Shown: piece after piece, positions 16,787-26,541 of the stretch
Layout of the letters: every line of letters begins with the position of its first letter
Position numbering within the stretch: position 1 is the first letter of the stretch
Origin: Alphaproteobacteria bacterium
GTDB lineage: Bacteria; Pseudomonadota; Alphaproteobacteria; JANQMY01
Direction: 5' to 3'
Assembly (NCBI GenBank): GCA_028289425.1
Contig: JANQPL010000011.1
Span: 1 to 64,000 of the forward strand
DNA length: 64,000 bases
Translations under genes and position numbers: made by a program
The notes under the pieces: model-generated
The model's database searches: none
Told to the model about the DNA's origin: nothing
Seen by the model: only the letters and a program-made list of their open reading frames with translations

Positions 16787-18280
16787 ATGACCACTGAAAC
16801 CACAGATGCCGGCCGTCTGGCACAACTGATTGACGATTTCCGCGACAAGCACATTCTGTGCGTCGGCGACGTCATGCTCGACCGGTACGTCTATGGATCT
16901 GTGAAGCGAATTTCACCGGAGGCACCCATCCCCGTTGTGGCGATCGAGTCCCAAACGGCCATGTTGGGGGCCGCCGGAAATGTGGTCCGCAACATTGTGG
17001 CGCTGGGCGGCAACGCGTCGCTGATCGGCGTCATCGGAGACGATGACGAGGGACACGAGGTCTTGAGACTGATTCAATCGGAGCCGCGGCTGCAAGCCGA
17101 TCTACTGACCGTGCCCGGACGCAAGACCACCGTCAAGACGCGCTTCGTGGCAGGCGGCCAGCAACTGCTCCGAACCGACTCGGAAGATGCTTCCGATCTA
17201 ACTGGTCCGCATGAAGATAAACTGCTGCGCGCTTTCGAAGCGCAGGTGACCGAAGCCGATGCCATTATCTTGTCCGACTATGCCAAGGGCGTGTTGTCAT
17301 CCCGCGTACTGCCGAAACTGGTAGAACTGGCACGACAGGCGAAGAAGCCTGTTGTGGCCGATCCCAAGAACGAGGATTTTTCGGTGTATCAAGGGGTGAC
17401 GGTGCTCAAACCCAACGCGTTGGAAACGGAACGCGCGACGGGCCATTCCTGCAGCACCAACGATGCCGCCGTCATCGCAGGGCAAAAGGCCTTAGCGGCC
17501 GTCAAAGCGGATGCACTTGTGATTACCCGGTCGGAAAAAGGCATGACACTGGTTCTGCCCGGCAATGGCCCGGGCCACCATTTCAAACCACAGGCCGTTG
17601 AAGTGTTTGACGTGTCGGGTGCGGGCGACACGTCGTCCGCGGCGCTGGCCCTGGGGATCGCCGCCGGTGCCACCTATCCACAAGCGACTGAATTGGCCAA
17701 TCTGGCCGGGAGCCTTGCGGTCGCCAAAATGGGAACGGCTGTCGTCCAACAAACGGAGATGGCGCAAACGCTGCAAGCCCAAGCGCTGGAAGGCGCCGAA
17801 GCAAAGATCAAACCGCTGCAGCAGATCCTGGATCAGGTGGGCAAATGGCGGCAAAAGGGGCTAACCGTCGGATTCACAAACGGGTGTTTTGATTTGCTGC
17901 ATCCGGGCCATGTTTCATTGCTGACCCAGGCGAGGGAGCAATGCGACCGGCTGGTGGTTGGGCTGAATACGGACGGGTCGATCAAACGGCTTAAGGGCGA
18001 AGACCGCCCCATCAATCCGGAAATGGCGCGCGCCGTCGTACTGGCCTCCCTTGAAACAGTGGACAGCGTCGTTCTGTTCGCCGAAGACACGCCCATCAAC
18101 CTGATCGACGCCATTCGTCCCGACGTGTTGATCAAAGGGTCCGATTACACGGTCGAGACGGTCGTCGGCAGCGACATCGTGCAAGCTTATGGCGGGCGCA
18201 TTTTCTTGGCCAAGCTCAAACCCGGCCATTCAACCACGGACACCATCACCAAACTCGTCAGCAAAAAGGCCGCTTCATGA
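16787..18280 (+). CDS. hldE: Bifunctional heptose-7-phosphate kinase/heptose-1-phosphate adenylyltransferase
   Basis: A 497-residue fusion for ADP-heptose synthesis, the precursor of the LPS inner core. The N-terminal PfkB/ribokinase domain (about 1-330) shows GDVMLDRY, GAAGNVVRN and the anion-hole motif VSGAGDTSSAA. The C-terminal nucleotidyltransferase (about 350-497) has FTNGCFDLLHPGHV and LIKGSDYTVE. Length matches E. coli HldE. It overlaps hldD by 4 bp, so the two steps are coupled. Confidence 0.97.
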   Translation: MTTETTDAGRLAQLIDDFRDKHILCVGDVMLDRYVYGSVKRISPEAPIPVVAIESQTAMLGAAGNVVRNIVALGGNASLIGVIGDDDEGHEVLRLIQSEPRLQADLLTVPGRKTTVKTRFVAGGQQLLRTDSEDASDLTGPHEDKLLRAFEAQVTEADAIILSDYAKGVLSSRVLPKLVELARQAKKPVVADPKNEDFSVYQGVTVLKPNALETERATGHSCSTNDAAVIAGQKALAAVKADALVITRSEKGMTLVLPGNGPGHHFKPQAVEVFDVSGAGDTSSAALALGIAAGATYPQATELANLAGSLAVAKMGTAVVQQTEMAQTLQAQALEGAEAKIKPLQQILDQVGKWRQKGLTVGFTNGCFDLLHPGHVSLLTQAREQCDRLVVGLNTDGSIKRLKGEDRPINPEMARAVVLASLETVDSVVLFAEDTPINLIDAIRPDVLIKGSDYTVETVVGSDIVQAYGGRIFLAKLKPGHSTTDTITKLVSKKAAS

Positions 18281-19263
18281 TCGTGGTGACGGGCGGCGCG
18301 GGCTTTATCGGCTCGAATATCGTCGCGGCCCTGTCTGAACAGGGCCGACCGGACATTGTCGTGTGCGATTGGCTGGGGACAGACGAAAAGTGGCGCAATA
18401 TCGCAAAACAATCGGTTCGTGACGTGGTCGCACCGGAGTTAATGTCCGACTATCTGGAGAAGCATGCCGCAAAAATTCGTGCCGTCATTCACATGGGCGC
18501 CACTTCATCAACCACGGAAACCGATGTGGACTTGATCGTGCGCAACAATGTGCGGCTGTCGAACGATCTTTGGGATTGGTGTACGGAGCACCACGTGCCC
18601 TTCATTTATGCCTCCTCTGCTGCCACCTATGGCAGCGGCAATGAGGGATTTGACGACGAGAATAGCAGCCCTGCTTTGGCGCGCCTGCAGCCCTTGAACG
18701 CCTATGGTTGGTCGAAACATCTGTTCGATCGCCGCGTAGTGTCCGATATTGAGGCGGGGCGCGCCCATCCGCCCCACTGGGCGGGCCTAAAGTTTTTCAA
18801 CGTTTACGGCCCGAACGAATATCACAAGGGCTCCATGAAAAGTGTGATTGCCCATATTTTTCCGCAAGCGGATCAAGGCGAAGCCGTCTCCCTGTTCAAA
18901 TCGCACCACCCGGATTATGCGGATGGCGGCCAGAAAAGGGACTTTGTCTATGTCAAGGACTGCGTTGACGTAGTGCTTTGGCTTCTGGACGAAGGCCAGG
19001 CCAGCGGCATCTTTAATTTGGGCACGGGCAAGGCCCGCACCTACGAAGACCTGGCAAAAGCCACCTTCGCCGCGCTCAACCGCGCTCCCAAAATTTCCTT
19101 TCGCGACACGCCGGTGGAAATCCGCGATAAGTATCAATATTTCACAGAGGCTAACATGGACCGGTTACGGCAGGCCGGCTACGCGAGGCCTTTCACCGAG
19201 CTGGAAGATGGCGTGGCGGATTATGTGCGCACCTATCTTCAAGCAGAAGACCCCTACCGTTAA
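18277..19263 (+). CDS. hldD: ADP-L-glycero-D-manno-heptose 6-epimerase
   Basis: A 328-residue extended SDR that converts ADP-D-glycero- to ADP-L-glycero-manno-heptose. It has the NADP-binding GGAGFIGSN at residues 6-14, HMGATSSTTE, the catalytic YGWSK (Tyr/Lys, about 146-150) and FNVYGPNEYHKG, all diagnostic of RfaD/HldD. It directly follows hldE with a 4-bp overlap; a small membrane-protein gene starts 5 bp after its stop. Confidence 0.97.
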   Translation: MIVVTGGAGFIGSNIVAALSEQGRPDIVVCDWLGTDEKWRNIAKQSVRDVVAPELMSDYLEKHAAKIRAVIHMGATSSTTETDVDLIVRNNVRLSNDLWDWCTEHHVPFIYASSAATYGSGNEGFDDENSSPALARLQPLNAYGWSKHLFDRRVVSDIEAGRAHPPHWAGLKFFNVYGPNEYHKGSMKSVIAHIFPQADQGEAVSLFKSHHPDYADGGQKRDFVYVKDCVDVVLWLLDEGQASGIFNLGTGKARTYEDLAKATFAALNRAPKISFRDTPVEIRDKYQYFTEANMDRLRQAGYARPFTELEDGVADYVRTYLQAEDPYR

Positions 19264-19268
19264 GCAGT

Positions 19269-19748
19269 ATGAACCACAGACCGCACTATACGTTGGCTGG
19301 ATTCGCCCAAGTCATTGGCGTCATTGTGGCCGGCTCGCTGGCGCTCTCTATTGTCATGATGCTGATGATGACGGGGATGTCGCTGGCCGCCCCCAGCCCT
19401 GCCTGGTCCACCTTCGGCCTAACGCCGCTTTGGCTGGCGCTGATTTTGTACATCAGCATCGCCATTGGTTGGGCACTGGCCTATGACAAATATTTCGAGT
19501 TTCCGGAAAGCCGGCAGGTCTTGGCGATTGGAAGCGCGATCAGCCCTCTCGTCTTCGTTATTCCCAATACGGCGATTTTTCTGTTCGCGCCGGAGCTCAT
19601 TGCCGCTAATGCCGGGGATATTCCGTTCGTGCAGCGCTTGTTCGGATCGTTCGCCATCTACATGGCGTTGGCGATGACCGCCGGTTTACAAATCTTCGGG
19701 ATCGCGATTGCCCTACGCTACTTCATCAAGCTGAAGTTGCCGCTTTAG
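19269..19748 (+). CDS. Four-helix inner-membrane protein, unknown
   Basis: A 159-residue protein with four hydrophobic segments (about 10-38, 54-70, 87-112, 128-153) and a short polar linker carrying YDKYFEFPES. No family recognised with confidence. It starts 5 bp after hldD and is probably in that operon, so a role in envelope biogenesis is possible, but this is inference from position only. Its last 23 bp are antisense to the end of ftsY. Confidence 0.7.
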   Translation: MNHRPHYTLAGFAQVIGVIVAGSLALSIVMMLMMTGMSLAAPSPAWSTFGLTPLWLALILYISIAIGWALAYDKYFEFPESRQVLAIGSAISPLVFVIPNTAIFLFAPELIAANAGDIPFVQRLFGSFAIYMALAMTAGLQIFGIAIALRYFIKLKLPL

Positions 19749-20721
19749 GCGCCTCGCCATTCGGGGCTAGACCGTCATCCGCCCCGGTCAAAGCACGGGC
19801 AAAGGCCAATGCATCGAACGTCTGAAGGTCCTCGACGCTTTCGCCCACGCCCACCGCATGGATCGGCAGCCCGAACTTGTCCGCGACCGCCACCAATATG
19901 CCGCCCCGGGCCGTGCCGTCGAGCTTTGTCATCACCAAGCCCGTCACGTTGGCCATGTTTTTGAACACATCCACTTGATTAAGGGCGTTCTGACCCGTGG
20001 TGGCGTCCAGCACCAATAAAACTGCATGGGGCGCCGTTTCGTCTTTCTTTCGAATGACGCGAATGACTTTTTCAAGCTCCGCCATCAGGTCTGACTTGTT
20101 CTGCAAGCGGCCGGCGGTGTCGATCATGACCACGTCGGCGCCGTCCGCCTCCGCGCGGGCAATCGTTTCGAAAGCAACCCCAGCCGCATCGGAGCCCACC
20201 TTGTTGGCGATCACCGGTGCGCCGACGCGCTCGCCCCAAATTTTCAGTTGATCGATGGCGGCGGCGCGGAATGTGTCAGCGGCCCCGAGCACCACGCGCT
20301 TGCCGTCATCGGTGAGCTTGCGTGCGATTTTGCCGATGGTTGTGGTCTTGCCCGCCCCATTCACGCCCACGACCAATGTGACAAACGGACGTTTCGTTGG
20401 GTCGATAACAAATGGTTTTTCCACCGGCGCCAGCACTTTGGCGACCTCTTCGGCCAGCACGGCGCGGACTTCTTGCGGGTCAATCTCTTTGTCGTACCGG
20501 CCCTTGCCGAAGGCCTGGGCAATCTTGAGCGACAGATCGACCCCCAAATCGGAGCGGATCAGAAGCTCTTCCAGCTCTTCCAAGGTCTCCGCATCCAGCT
20601 TGCGCTTGGTAAATATGCCCGTGACGCCGTCCGAAATGGCGGTCTTCGAGCGCGTGAGGCCATCCTTGAGGCGACGGAAAAAGCCCCTTTTCTTAGGTGC
20701 TTCTTGATCGCTATCGGTCAT
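19726..20721 (-). CDS. ftsY: Signal recognition particle receptor FtsY
   Basis: A 331-residue SRP GTPase that docks ribosome-SRP complexes at the inner membrane. After a short basic N-terminus (the long acidic A domain of E. coli FtsY is absent, as is usual in alphaproteobacteria) come the N domain and G motifs: GVNGAGKTTTIGK, DTFRAAAIDQL, DTAGRLQN and TKLDGTARGG. It is the last gene of the dapF-mtaB-ftsY operon with 4-bp overlaps. Confidence 0.97.
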   Translation of the reverse strand: MTDSDQEAPKKRGFFRRLKDGLTRSKTAISDGVTGIFTKRKLDAETLEELEELLIRSDLGVDLSLKIAQAFGKGRYDKEIDPQEVRAVLAEEVAKVLAPVEKPFVIDPTKRPFVTLVVGVNGAGKTTTIGKIARKLTDDGKRVVLGAADTFRAAAIDQLKIWGERVGAPVIANKVGSDAAGVAFETIARAEADGADVVMIDTAGRLQNKSDLMAELEKVIRVIRKKDETAPHAVLLVLDATTGQNALNQVDVFKNMANVTGLVMTKLDGTARGGILVAVADKFGLPIHAVGVGESVEDLQTFDALAFARALTGADDGLAPNGEAPKAATSA

Positions 20722-22004
20722 ATAATCCGTGTACCATATAATTTGCCGTCACGAATGCCGGCCACGCGGCATGAATGGATCTCACCGGCGGCCAATTCTT
20801 CGTCCAGCTCAATCGGCGCGAACGTTTCCGTATGGCCGCAGGCATTTTTTTCGACCAGCACCGAGACCGTCGCGCCGATCAGCGCGTCCAAATGGGCCCG
20901 TTGCCGCCGTTCGGCCGCCTCCCGAAGGCGAGCCGCCCGCTCCCGAATGACACGCCCATTCACTTGCGGCATCTGGGCCGCGGGTGTGCCTGGCCGTATG
21001 GAATAGGGAAAAATGTGGCCATAAGTGATGGGAAGTTCGTCGATCATCCGTAATGAGTTTTCGAACATCTCATCGGTTTCGGTCGGGAACCCGGCAATGA
21101 TGTCCGCGCCAAACACCACGTCCGGCCGCGCCGCTCGAACGGTCTCGCAGAACTCGATCGTTTGCGCGCTGGAATGGCGGCGTTTCATCCGTTTCAGGAT
21201 CATATCGTCTCCCGACTGCACCGACAGATGCAGATGCGGCATGAGGCGCGGTTCGGACGCGATCACGTCGAACAGTTGCGGATCCACTTCCACGGAGTCG
21301 AGCGATGACAGTCTAAGACGCGGTAGATCCGGCACCAGGTCGAGAATTTGCGCCACCAAACGGCCCAAGGCGGGCGCACCCGGCAGGTCCGCCCCATAAG
21401 CCGTGATGTCGACGCCCGTCAGCACCACTTCTTTGTAGCCATTGTCCACAAGATGTTTGATTTGTTCGACCACGGCGCCCGCCGGTACGCTTCGGGAGTT
21501 CCCGCGGCCGAACGGAATGACACAGAAGGTACAGCGATGATCGCAACCATTTTGGATCTGGACGAATGCCCGCGCCCGTTCGCCAAAACCGTCAAGCCCG
21601 CGTTCATCAAGCAGGTGTCCGGCGGTTTCGGTGACCGACATGATGTCATTGACCTGAATGCGCTCGGTCCCTGCGGGTGCCAGCACGCCGCGATAGGTTT
21701 GCGGGTCTAGTTTCTCTTCGTTGCCCCACACCTGATCCACTTCCGGCATTTGAGCAAATGCATTGGGATCAATTTGTGCCGCACACCCGGTGACGATGAT
21801 TTTTGCATCTGGCCGCTGACGCCGGGTGCGCCGGATGGATTGCCGCGCTTGGCGCACGGCCTCCCCGGTGACGGCGCAGGTATTAATGATCACAGCATCT
21901 TCCGACAGACCGTTCTCAGCCGCCCGCTGCCGCATCAATTCACTCTCATAAGTGTTGAGGCGGCAACCGAAAGTGATGACATCCATAGGGGCGGGGGCGG
22001 TCAT
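20718..22004 (-). CDS. mtaB: tRNA (N6-threonylcarbamoyladenosine37-C2) methylthiotransferase
   Basis: A 428-residue radical-SAM methylthiotransferase that would make ms2t6A37 in tRNA. The N-terminal UPF0004 domain supplies three Cys (ITFGCRLN, NTCAVTG, VTGCAAQ) for the auxiliary [4Fe-4S] cluster. The radical SAM motif is CDHRCTFC (about 153-160), and a TRAM-like end carries VSVLVEKNACGHTETF. The subtype assignment to MtaB, not MiaB or RimO, rests on overall length and the N-terminal ITFGCRLNTYES form. Overlaps both dapF and ftsY by 4 bp. Confidence 0.92.
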   Translation of the reverse strand: MTAPAPMDVITFGCRLNTYESELMRQRAAENGLSEDAVIINTCAVTGEAVRQARQSIRRTRRQRPDAKIIVTGCAAQIDPNAFAQMPEVDQVWGNEEKLDPQTYRGVLAPAGTERIQVNDIMSVTETAGHLLDERGLDGFGERARAFVQIQNGCDHRCTFCVIPFGRGNSRSVPAGAVVEQIKHLVDNGYKEVVLTGVDITAYGADLPGAPALGRLVAQILDLVPDLPRLRLSSLDSVEVDPQLFDVIASEPRLMPHLHLSVQSGDDMILKRMKRRHSSAQTIEFCETVRAARPDVVFGADIIAGFPTETDEMFENSLRMIDELPITYGHIFPYSIRPGTPAAQMPQVNGRVIRERAARLREAAERRQRAHLDALIGATVSVLVEKNACGHTETFAPIELDEELAAGEIHSCRVAGIRDGKLYGTRII

Positions 22005-22864
22005 GTCACCAACCTCTCCGCCCGCAGAAGGTCGTCACCGATCTCACCGGCATAGTCAAATTGGGTGGGGCCAGTCATATAAATGCGGCCGTTTTCTTCC
22101 CGCCATTCGATGTGTAGGACGCCGCCATCCAATTCCACGTCGACTTCACGATCCGCCATCCGGCGCCGCGCCGCCGCGGGCACGCTGGCGCACGCGGCGG
22201 TGCCGCAGGCGCGCGTGATGCCCACGCCCCGCTCCCACACGCGCTGACGGAACGATGCGGGCGATCTTATTTCCACCAAGCTCACATTGGCGCGCTCCGG
22301 AAAGAGCATGTGGTTTTCGATCATTGGGCCGATTTTATCGAGCTGATGCGCGGACACATCGTCCACGAAGAAGATACAATGGGGGTTCCCCACATTGACG
22401 GCGCTGGGCCCAAACAAGACGGGGTCGTCGATGGGACCCAAACGCAGATCGAGGGTCCTGGTGTCCATGCGTTCCGCGATCGGAATCTGATCCCACTCAA
22501 AGCGGGGTTCGCCCATGTCCACCGTTACCAAGCCGTCACCCGCCGGCGTACAAATCAGCCGGCCGGCATTGGTATCGATGGCAACTTGAGAGACACTCAG
22601 CTCATCCATCAAGAGTTGGGCGACACATCGCGTGGCGTTCCCACAGGCGTCGACTTCACCACCGTCGTGATTCCAGATGCGCATACCCGCCTGCGCGCCG
22701 TCGGACCCTGGGTCGATGACAATGAGCTGATCGCAGCCGACACCATGGCCCCGGTCGGCAATGGCGCGCACCGCATCGCCCGTCAAATCGATCCGCTGCT
22801 GGCGCGCATCGATGACGACGAAATCGTTGCCGAGACCATTCATTTTCATAAAGGGCTGCGTCAT
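22001..22864 (-). CDS. dapF: Diaminopimelate epimerase
   Basis: A 287-residue cofactor-independent epimerase producing meso-diaminopimelate for lysine and peptidoglycan. The two catalytic cysteines are visible in DACGNATRC (about 71-79) and TRACGTAACA (about 224-233); the N-terminus MTQPFMKMNGLGNDFVV is standard, so the start is secure. It heads the dapF-mtaB-ftsY operon, a common alphaproteobacterial order. Confidence 0.97.
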   Translation of the reverse strand: MTQPFMKMNGLGNDFVVIDARQQRIDLTGDAVRAIADRGHGVGCDQLIVIDPGSDGAQAGMRIWNHDGGEVDACGNATRCVAQLLMDELSVSQVAIDTNAGRLICTPAGDGLVTVDMGEPRFEWDQIPIAERMDTRTLDLRLGPIDDPVLFGPSAVNVGNPHCIFFVDDVSAHQLDKIGPMIENHMLFPERANVSLVEIRSPASFRQRVWERGVGITRACGTAACASVPAAARRRMADREVDVELDGGVLHIEWREENGRIYMTGPTQFDYAGEIGDDLLRAERLVT

Positions 22865-23013
22865 GGGGCTCTATATGGCGCGGACCGGCCCTTTTGACCA
22901 GCCTTTGGACGGAATTCGCCCCCGCCGGCCGGCAGTCCCTTGCCCTCAAACCCCGATTCAGGCCAGATTCGCGGCTGATTTGGCCTCTGCCGGGCCGATG
23001 GAGGAGCAGCATC

Positions 23014-24258
23014 ATGGCTTGGTGGTTTGGCATCACATTGTGGAAAAGGGTCATCGGTGCCCTCGTATTGGGCGTGATTGTCGGTTTGATCATCGGCGAA
23101 GATGCAGTCTACCTGAAGCCCATCGGCGATGCGTTCGTGGCAGCCATCCGCATGCTGGTTGTGCCGCTGATCTTCACCACGCTGGTGGCCGGTATCACGG
23201 CCATGGGCGAGCCCGCCAAGCTGGGCTCAATCGGGGTCCGCGCCATCATGCTCTATCTGGCGACCACATTGGTTGCCGTCACGATCGGGATTGTTTTTGG
23301 CTATCTTTTTCAGCCGGGCGCCGGCGTCGATTTCACGGATGTCACGCCAAATCCCATCGCCGCCGAGGCACCGGGTCTGGTGGAACGGCTGATCAACATC
23401 ATTCCCACTAATCCCATTGGTGCGCTTGCGGACGGCAATGTGTTGTCGATCATCTTCTTCGCAATCCTGTTCGGCATCGGCATCCTCATGACCGGCAAAA
23501 AGGGCCGCCCCGTAGGCGCCGTCATTGAATCCGGTGCGGAAGTAACAATGAAAATCACACACTGGGTGATGGAAGCAGCCCCTTTCGGCGTTTTCGCGCT
23601 GATCGCATGGGTCGCGGGCACCAAAGGCATTGAGACATTTCAAGCCATCCTGACACTGACGGTCGCTGTGTATGCCGGCTGCCTGCTACACATAATACTT
23701 GTCTATGGCGGGATTGTGCGGGTGATCTTGGGCCTTCCCATCGTCCGGTTTTACCGGGGCATATTTGACGCTCAGGCTATTGCCTATTCCACGTCCTCAA
23801 GCTCTGCCACGCTTCCCGTCACGATTTCCTGCGCGCAGGACAATCTGGGAATCAGACCGGCGGTGGCATCCTCCGTGCTGCCGCTGGGCGCAACGATCAA
23901 CATGGACGGCACGTCGCTCTATTTGGGCATCCTTGCGCTGTTTGCTGCCCAGGCGTTCGGCATGCAGTTGGAATTTGCCGATTATGTCTTGGTGGCTCTG
24001 ACGGCCACATTGGCTTCCGTCGGCGCTGCGGGAATTCCATCCGCCTCGTTATTCTTGCTCGCAACCGTTCTGCAAGTGTTCGATGTGTCGCCCGAGCAGA
24101 CCGCTTTGATGGTCGGCTTTATTCTTCCATTCGACCGAATTCTAGACATGATGCGTACAATGACGAATGTCACGGGCGACGCGGCCGTGGCGACGGCCAT
24201 CGCAAAATGGGAAGGCGAAATCGACGAGGAAACTTTCCGAACCCCCGCGGTGGTTTAA
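23014..24258 (+). CDS. Dicarboxylate/amino acid:cation symporter
   Basis: A 414-residue SDF (DAACS) family transporter. It has about eight membrane helices, the serine-rich reentrant motif SSSSATLPVT (about 267-276), the ATINMDGTSLY motif of transmembrane segment 7 (about 299-309), and GIPSASLFLL in the second hairpin. It should import C4-dicarboxylates or acidic amino acids with Na+ or H+. The start at ATG 23014 follows GGAGGAG and fits the hydrophobic onset; the 40 extra codons upstream look non-coding. Confidence 0.93.
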   Translation: MAWWFGITLWKRVIGALVLGVIVGLIIGEDAVYLKPIGDAFVAAIRMLVVPLIFTTLVAGITAMGEPAKLGSIGVRAIMLYLATTLVAVTIGIVFGYLFQPGAGVDFTDVTPNPIAAEAPGLVERLINIIPTNPIGALADGNVLSIIFFAILFGIGILMTGKKGRPVGAVIESGAEVTMKITHWVMEAAPFGVFALIAWVAGTKGIETFQAILTLTVAVYAGCLLHIILVYGGIVRVILGLPIVRFYRGIFDAQAIAYSTSSSSATLPVTISCAQDNLGIRPAVASSVLPLGATINMDGTSLYLGILALFAAQAFGMQLEFADYVLVALTATLASVGAAGIPSASLFLLATVLQVFDVSPEQTALMVGFILPFDRILDMMRTMTNVTGDAAVATAIAKWEGEIDEETFRTPAVV

Positions 24259-24391
24259 AGCAGCGGGTTCGTTAACCATAAATTGATGCGGTCGCGGCCA
24301 AAGCCTAGCCCTGCCGCTGCTTGACTCTCCGCACAGTGCTATGATCCAGTCAAATTGATTGGGGCAATTGGGGTGCAACACGTTTAGCGAC

Positions 24392-25372
24392 ATGAACTCG
24401 ACAACACTCCTTCGCACCACCGCGTTGTTTGGGGGCGCGATTTTCTTGATCGTGGCGTTGGCGCTTGGCTGGTTGCTGCGCCCGCAATTCATCCCGAATT
24501 GGGCAGCACCTGCTCTCGATTCCGCTGCCGCCGGCGATTGCGCCCGCGCCGAACACATTCTTAGCGAAGTCACCAAGGCTGGTGTCGGAGACGTTCGCAA
24601 AACAGCAGAACAGATGAACGAATTAGGGTTCTGCCCGAACATCTTGCCGGCGGCCTTCGGCGCGGATGACGACAAGCCGGTGTGGTTTACCTGGGGCGGA
24701 CCCGTATTCGATCCCGAATTCGGCCCGCTTAACCGGGGGACTATGTTGAGCCCATCCTGGTGGAGCGGCCAGGTGGCCTATATGCGCTGCTGGCGCCGAT
24801 TCGATCCGGAGTACCGCGTCGACGTGGCGCGCATTCTCCACGCGATCGCCGATGATGACGACACCGGCAGCTCGAGCTGGAACGACCGGCGGGCCGCTTG
24901 CGCACAGCAGCTTTATGACGACACCTATGCCTTTTTGGGAAGCGAGGGCTTCAATTTCGAGAAAGGCCAAAGTGCGTATCGGCTCCTCGGGCGGGCGGAG
25001 TATTTGGGTCACGCCATGAGCACATTCGTTCGTGGAACGATGCTGATTAACAACGATTGGCGCTTCCGCAAGGTCGATCACGAGGACACTGATGGATACG
25101 ACGCCCTTTACCGGGCGGCAGTGATGGGCTATCCGCCGGCAGAGAAGGAATTGGCCATCGCTCTCGCCGACCGCGACGACATTCGCCTGCCGGACGAGCA
25201 AACCTATTACTGGCTCGTCAGAGCATGGCAAAGCTGGGATGCTTACGACTGGGAATTGGAACTGTATCTGAAGGATTATTCCAACCGAATGAAGGCCGAC
25301 TTTCCACCGGACCCCATTCCGGCCGTTGAGCTAAAGGAGAAGTCGGAAAACCGACCGATCGAACATCGCTAG
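24392..25372 (+). CDS. Membrane-anchored protein with Sel1-like repeat region
   Basis: A 326-residue protein with an N-terminal signal-anchor (about 8-30) and a Trp/Asp-rich, probably periplasmic body. The segment around 255-300 (YRAAVMGYPPAEKELAIAL ... TYYWLVRAW) has the A-x-x-G-x-P-A and Y-W-x-x-A spacing of Sel1/TPR-like repeats. No specific family recognised. ATG 24392 is chosen over the in-frame TTG 24359. Six cysteines are scattered in the extracytoplasmic part. Stands alone. Confidence 0.65.
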   Translation: MNSTTLLRTTALFGGAIFLIVALALGWLLRPQFIPNWAAPALDSAAAGDCARAEHILSEVTKAGVGDVRKTAEQMNELGFCPNILPAAFGADDDKPVWFTWGGPVFDPEFGPLNRGTMLSPSWWSGQVAYMRCWRRFDPEYRVDVARILHAIADDDDTGSSSWNDRRAACAQQLYDDTYAFLGSEGFNFEKGQSAYRLLGRAEYLGHAMSTFVRGTMLINNDWRFRKVDHEDTDGYDALYRAAVMGYPPAEKELAIALADRDDIRLPDEQTYYWLVRAWQSWDAYDWELELYLKDYSNRMKADFPPDPIPAVELKEKSENRPIEHR

Positions 25373-25393
25373 ATCAGCTTTGAAATAGAGCAT

Positions 25394-25714
25394 TTACGAG
25401 ACGACGACGGCTGTGCCGCAAGCCGTTACCATCATCATACCGCCGCCTTGGCCAACGGTTTCGTAGTCGATATCAACGCCGACAACCGCATTGGCCCCCC
25501 GAGACGCCGCCTCGTCCGCCATTTCCTGAATGGCAATGTCGCGCGCTTCCTTCAGCGCTTTTTCATAAGCGCCTGACCGGCCACCGACGATGTCACGCAC
25601 GCTGGCAAAGAAATCGCGCACGATATTGGCCCCCATGATCGCCTCGCCGCTGACCAGGCCTTTGTATTCGCGAATTTTCTTGTCTTCAAAACCGTTGGTG
25701 GTTGAAACCTGCAT
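25394..25714 (-). CDS. YbjQ (UPF0145) family protein
   Basis: A 106-residue protein. The family signature is clear: [14 protein letters not shown] at the N-terminus, [11 protein letters not shown], a Gly/Arg-rich [42 protein letters not shown] and a [10 protein letters not shown] end. Members form ring oligomers and are annotated as heavy-metal binding, without firm function. The ATG at 25714 follows AAGGAGTG, so the upstream part of the frame is excluded. It lies 31 bp downstream of ybbA on the same strand. Confidence 0.9.
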   Translation of the reverse strand: MQVSTTNGFEDKKIREYKGLVSGEAIMGANIVRDFFASVRDIVGGRSGAYEKALKEARDIAIQEMADEAASRGANAVVGVDIDYETVGQGGGMMMVTACGTAVVVS

Positions 25715-25745
25715 GCGCACTCCTTGTAGGATGTCAGGGGGCGGT

Positions 25746-26462
25746 TTAGCCGACCGCTTGAGCTGTGCTCGAAGCGGTTTTGCGATCTTCAATCCTGTCG
25801 ATCACGCCGTCGCGTAGATGTATGATGCGATCGCAGCGCTTCGCCAGTGCTACATCATGGGTGATCAGAATTAGTGTTGTGTCTTTTTGCCGATGCAGGC
25901 CGAACATGAGATCGATGATCTTGTCACCAGTCGCCCCATCCAGATTGCCCGTGGGTTCATCGGCCAAAAGGATTTTCGGATTTGCGATCAGCGCGCGGGC
26001 AAGCGCCACGCGCTGTTGTTCGCCACCCGATAATTGACCGGGATAGTGGGTCAAGCGGTGGCCCAGGCCCACTTCTTCAAGGCCCTGCTGAGCGCGCTCG
26101 AAAGCATCGCTGTGGCCTGCAAATTCTAGAGGTATCGCCACATTCTCAAGGGCCGTCATGGTCGGCACCAAATGAAATGCCTGAAAAACAATACCCACAT
26201 TGTCGCGGCGGAAACGCGCCAGACCGTCTTCGTCCAGGGCGGTGAGATCGTGCCCCGCCACGTTGATGGCGCCGTGGCTCGGCGGCTCGAGACCCGCCAG
26301 CACCATGAGTAAGGTCGACTTGCCGGAACCGGAGGGGCCCACCATTCCAACCGCCTCACCCGTCCCTATATCTAACGACAGCCCCCGAAGAATGTGGACC
26401 GGACCGGCCGCGCTTGGCAGGGTTAAATCTATGTTTTGCAGTGATATAAGAGCGTTCGACAA
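25746..26462 (-). CDS. YbbA-like ABC transporter ATP-binding protein
   Basis: A 238-residue ATPase of the LolD/MacB/YbbA type: Walker [11 protein letters not shown]-loop [12 protein letters not shown], signature [15 protein letters not shown], Walker [14 protein letters not shown]-loop ITHDVAL. The start is TTG 26462, six bases after AAGGGA; an earlier ATG would overlap the tesA start. It is divergent from the tesA-like gene, as in E. coli tesA/ybbA. The FtsX-type permease (YbbP) that normally follows is absent; a YbjQ gene follows instead. Confidence 0.9.
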   Translation of the reverse strand: MSNALISLQNIDLTLPSAAGPVHILRGLSLDIGTGEAVGMVGPSGSGKSTLLMVLAGLEPPSHGAINVAGHDLTALDEDGLARFRRDNVGIVFQAFHLVPTMTALENVAIPLEFAGHSDAFERAQQGLEEVGLGHRLTHYPGQLSGGEQQRVALARALIANPKILLADEPTGNLDGATGDKIIDLMFGLHRQKDTTLILITHDVALAKRCDRIIHLRDGVIDRIEDRKTASSTAQAVG

Positions 26463-26541
26463 CGGTAATCCCTTAGCCGGCAAACTTCTGCCTCCGGTGG
26501 ATATAGTGACAAATGCCCTCAATGACCATGGTTGACCTGTC

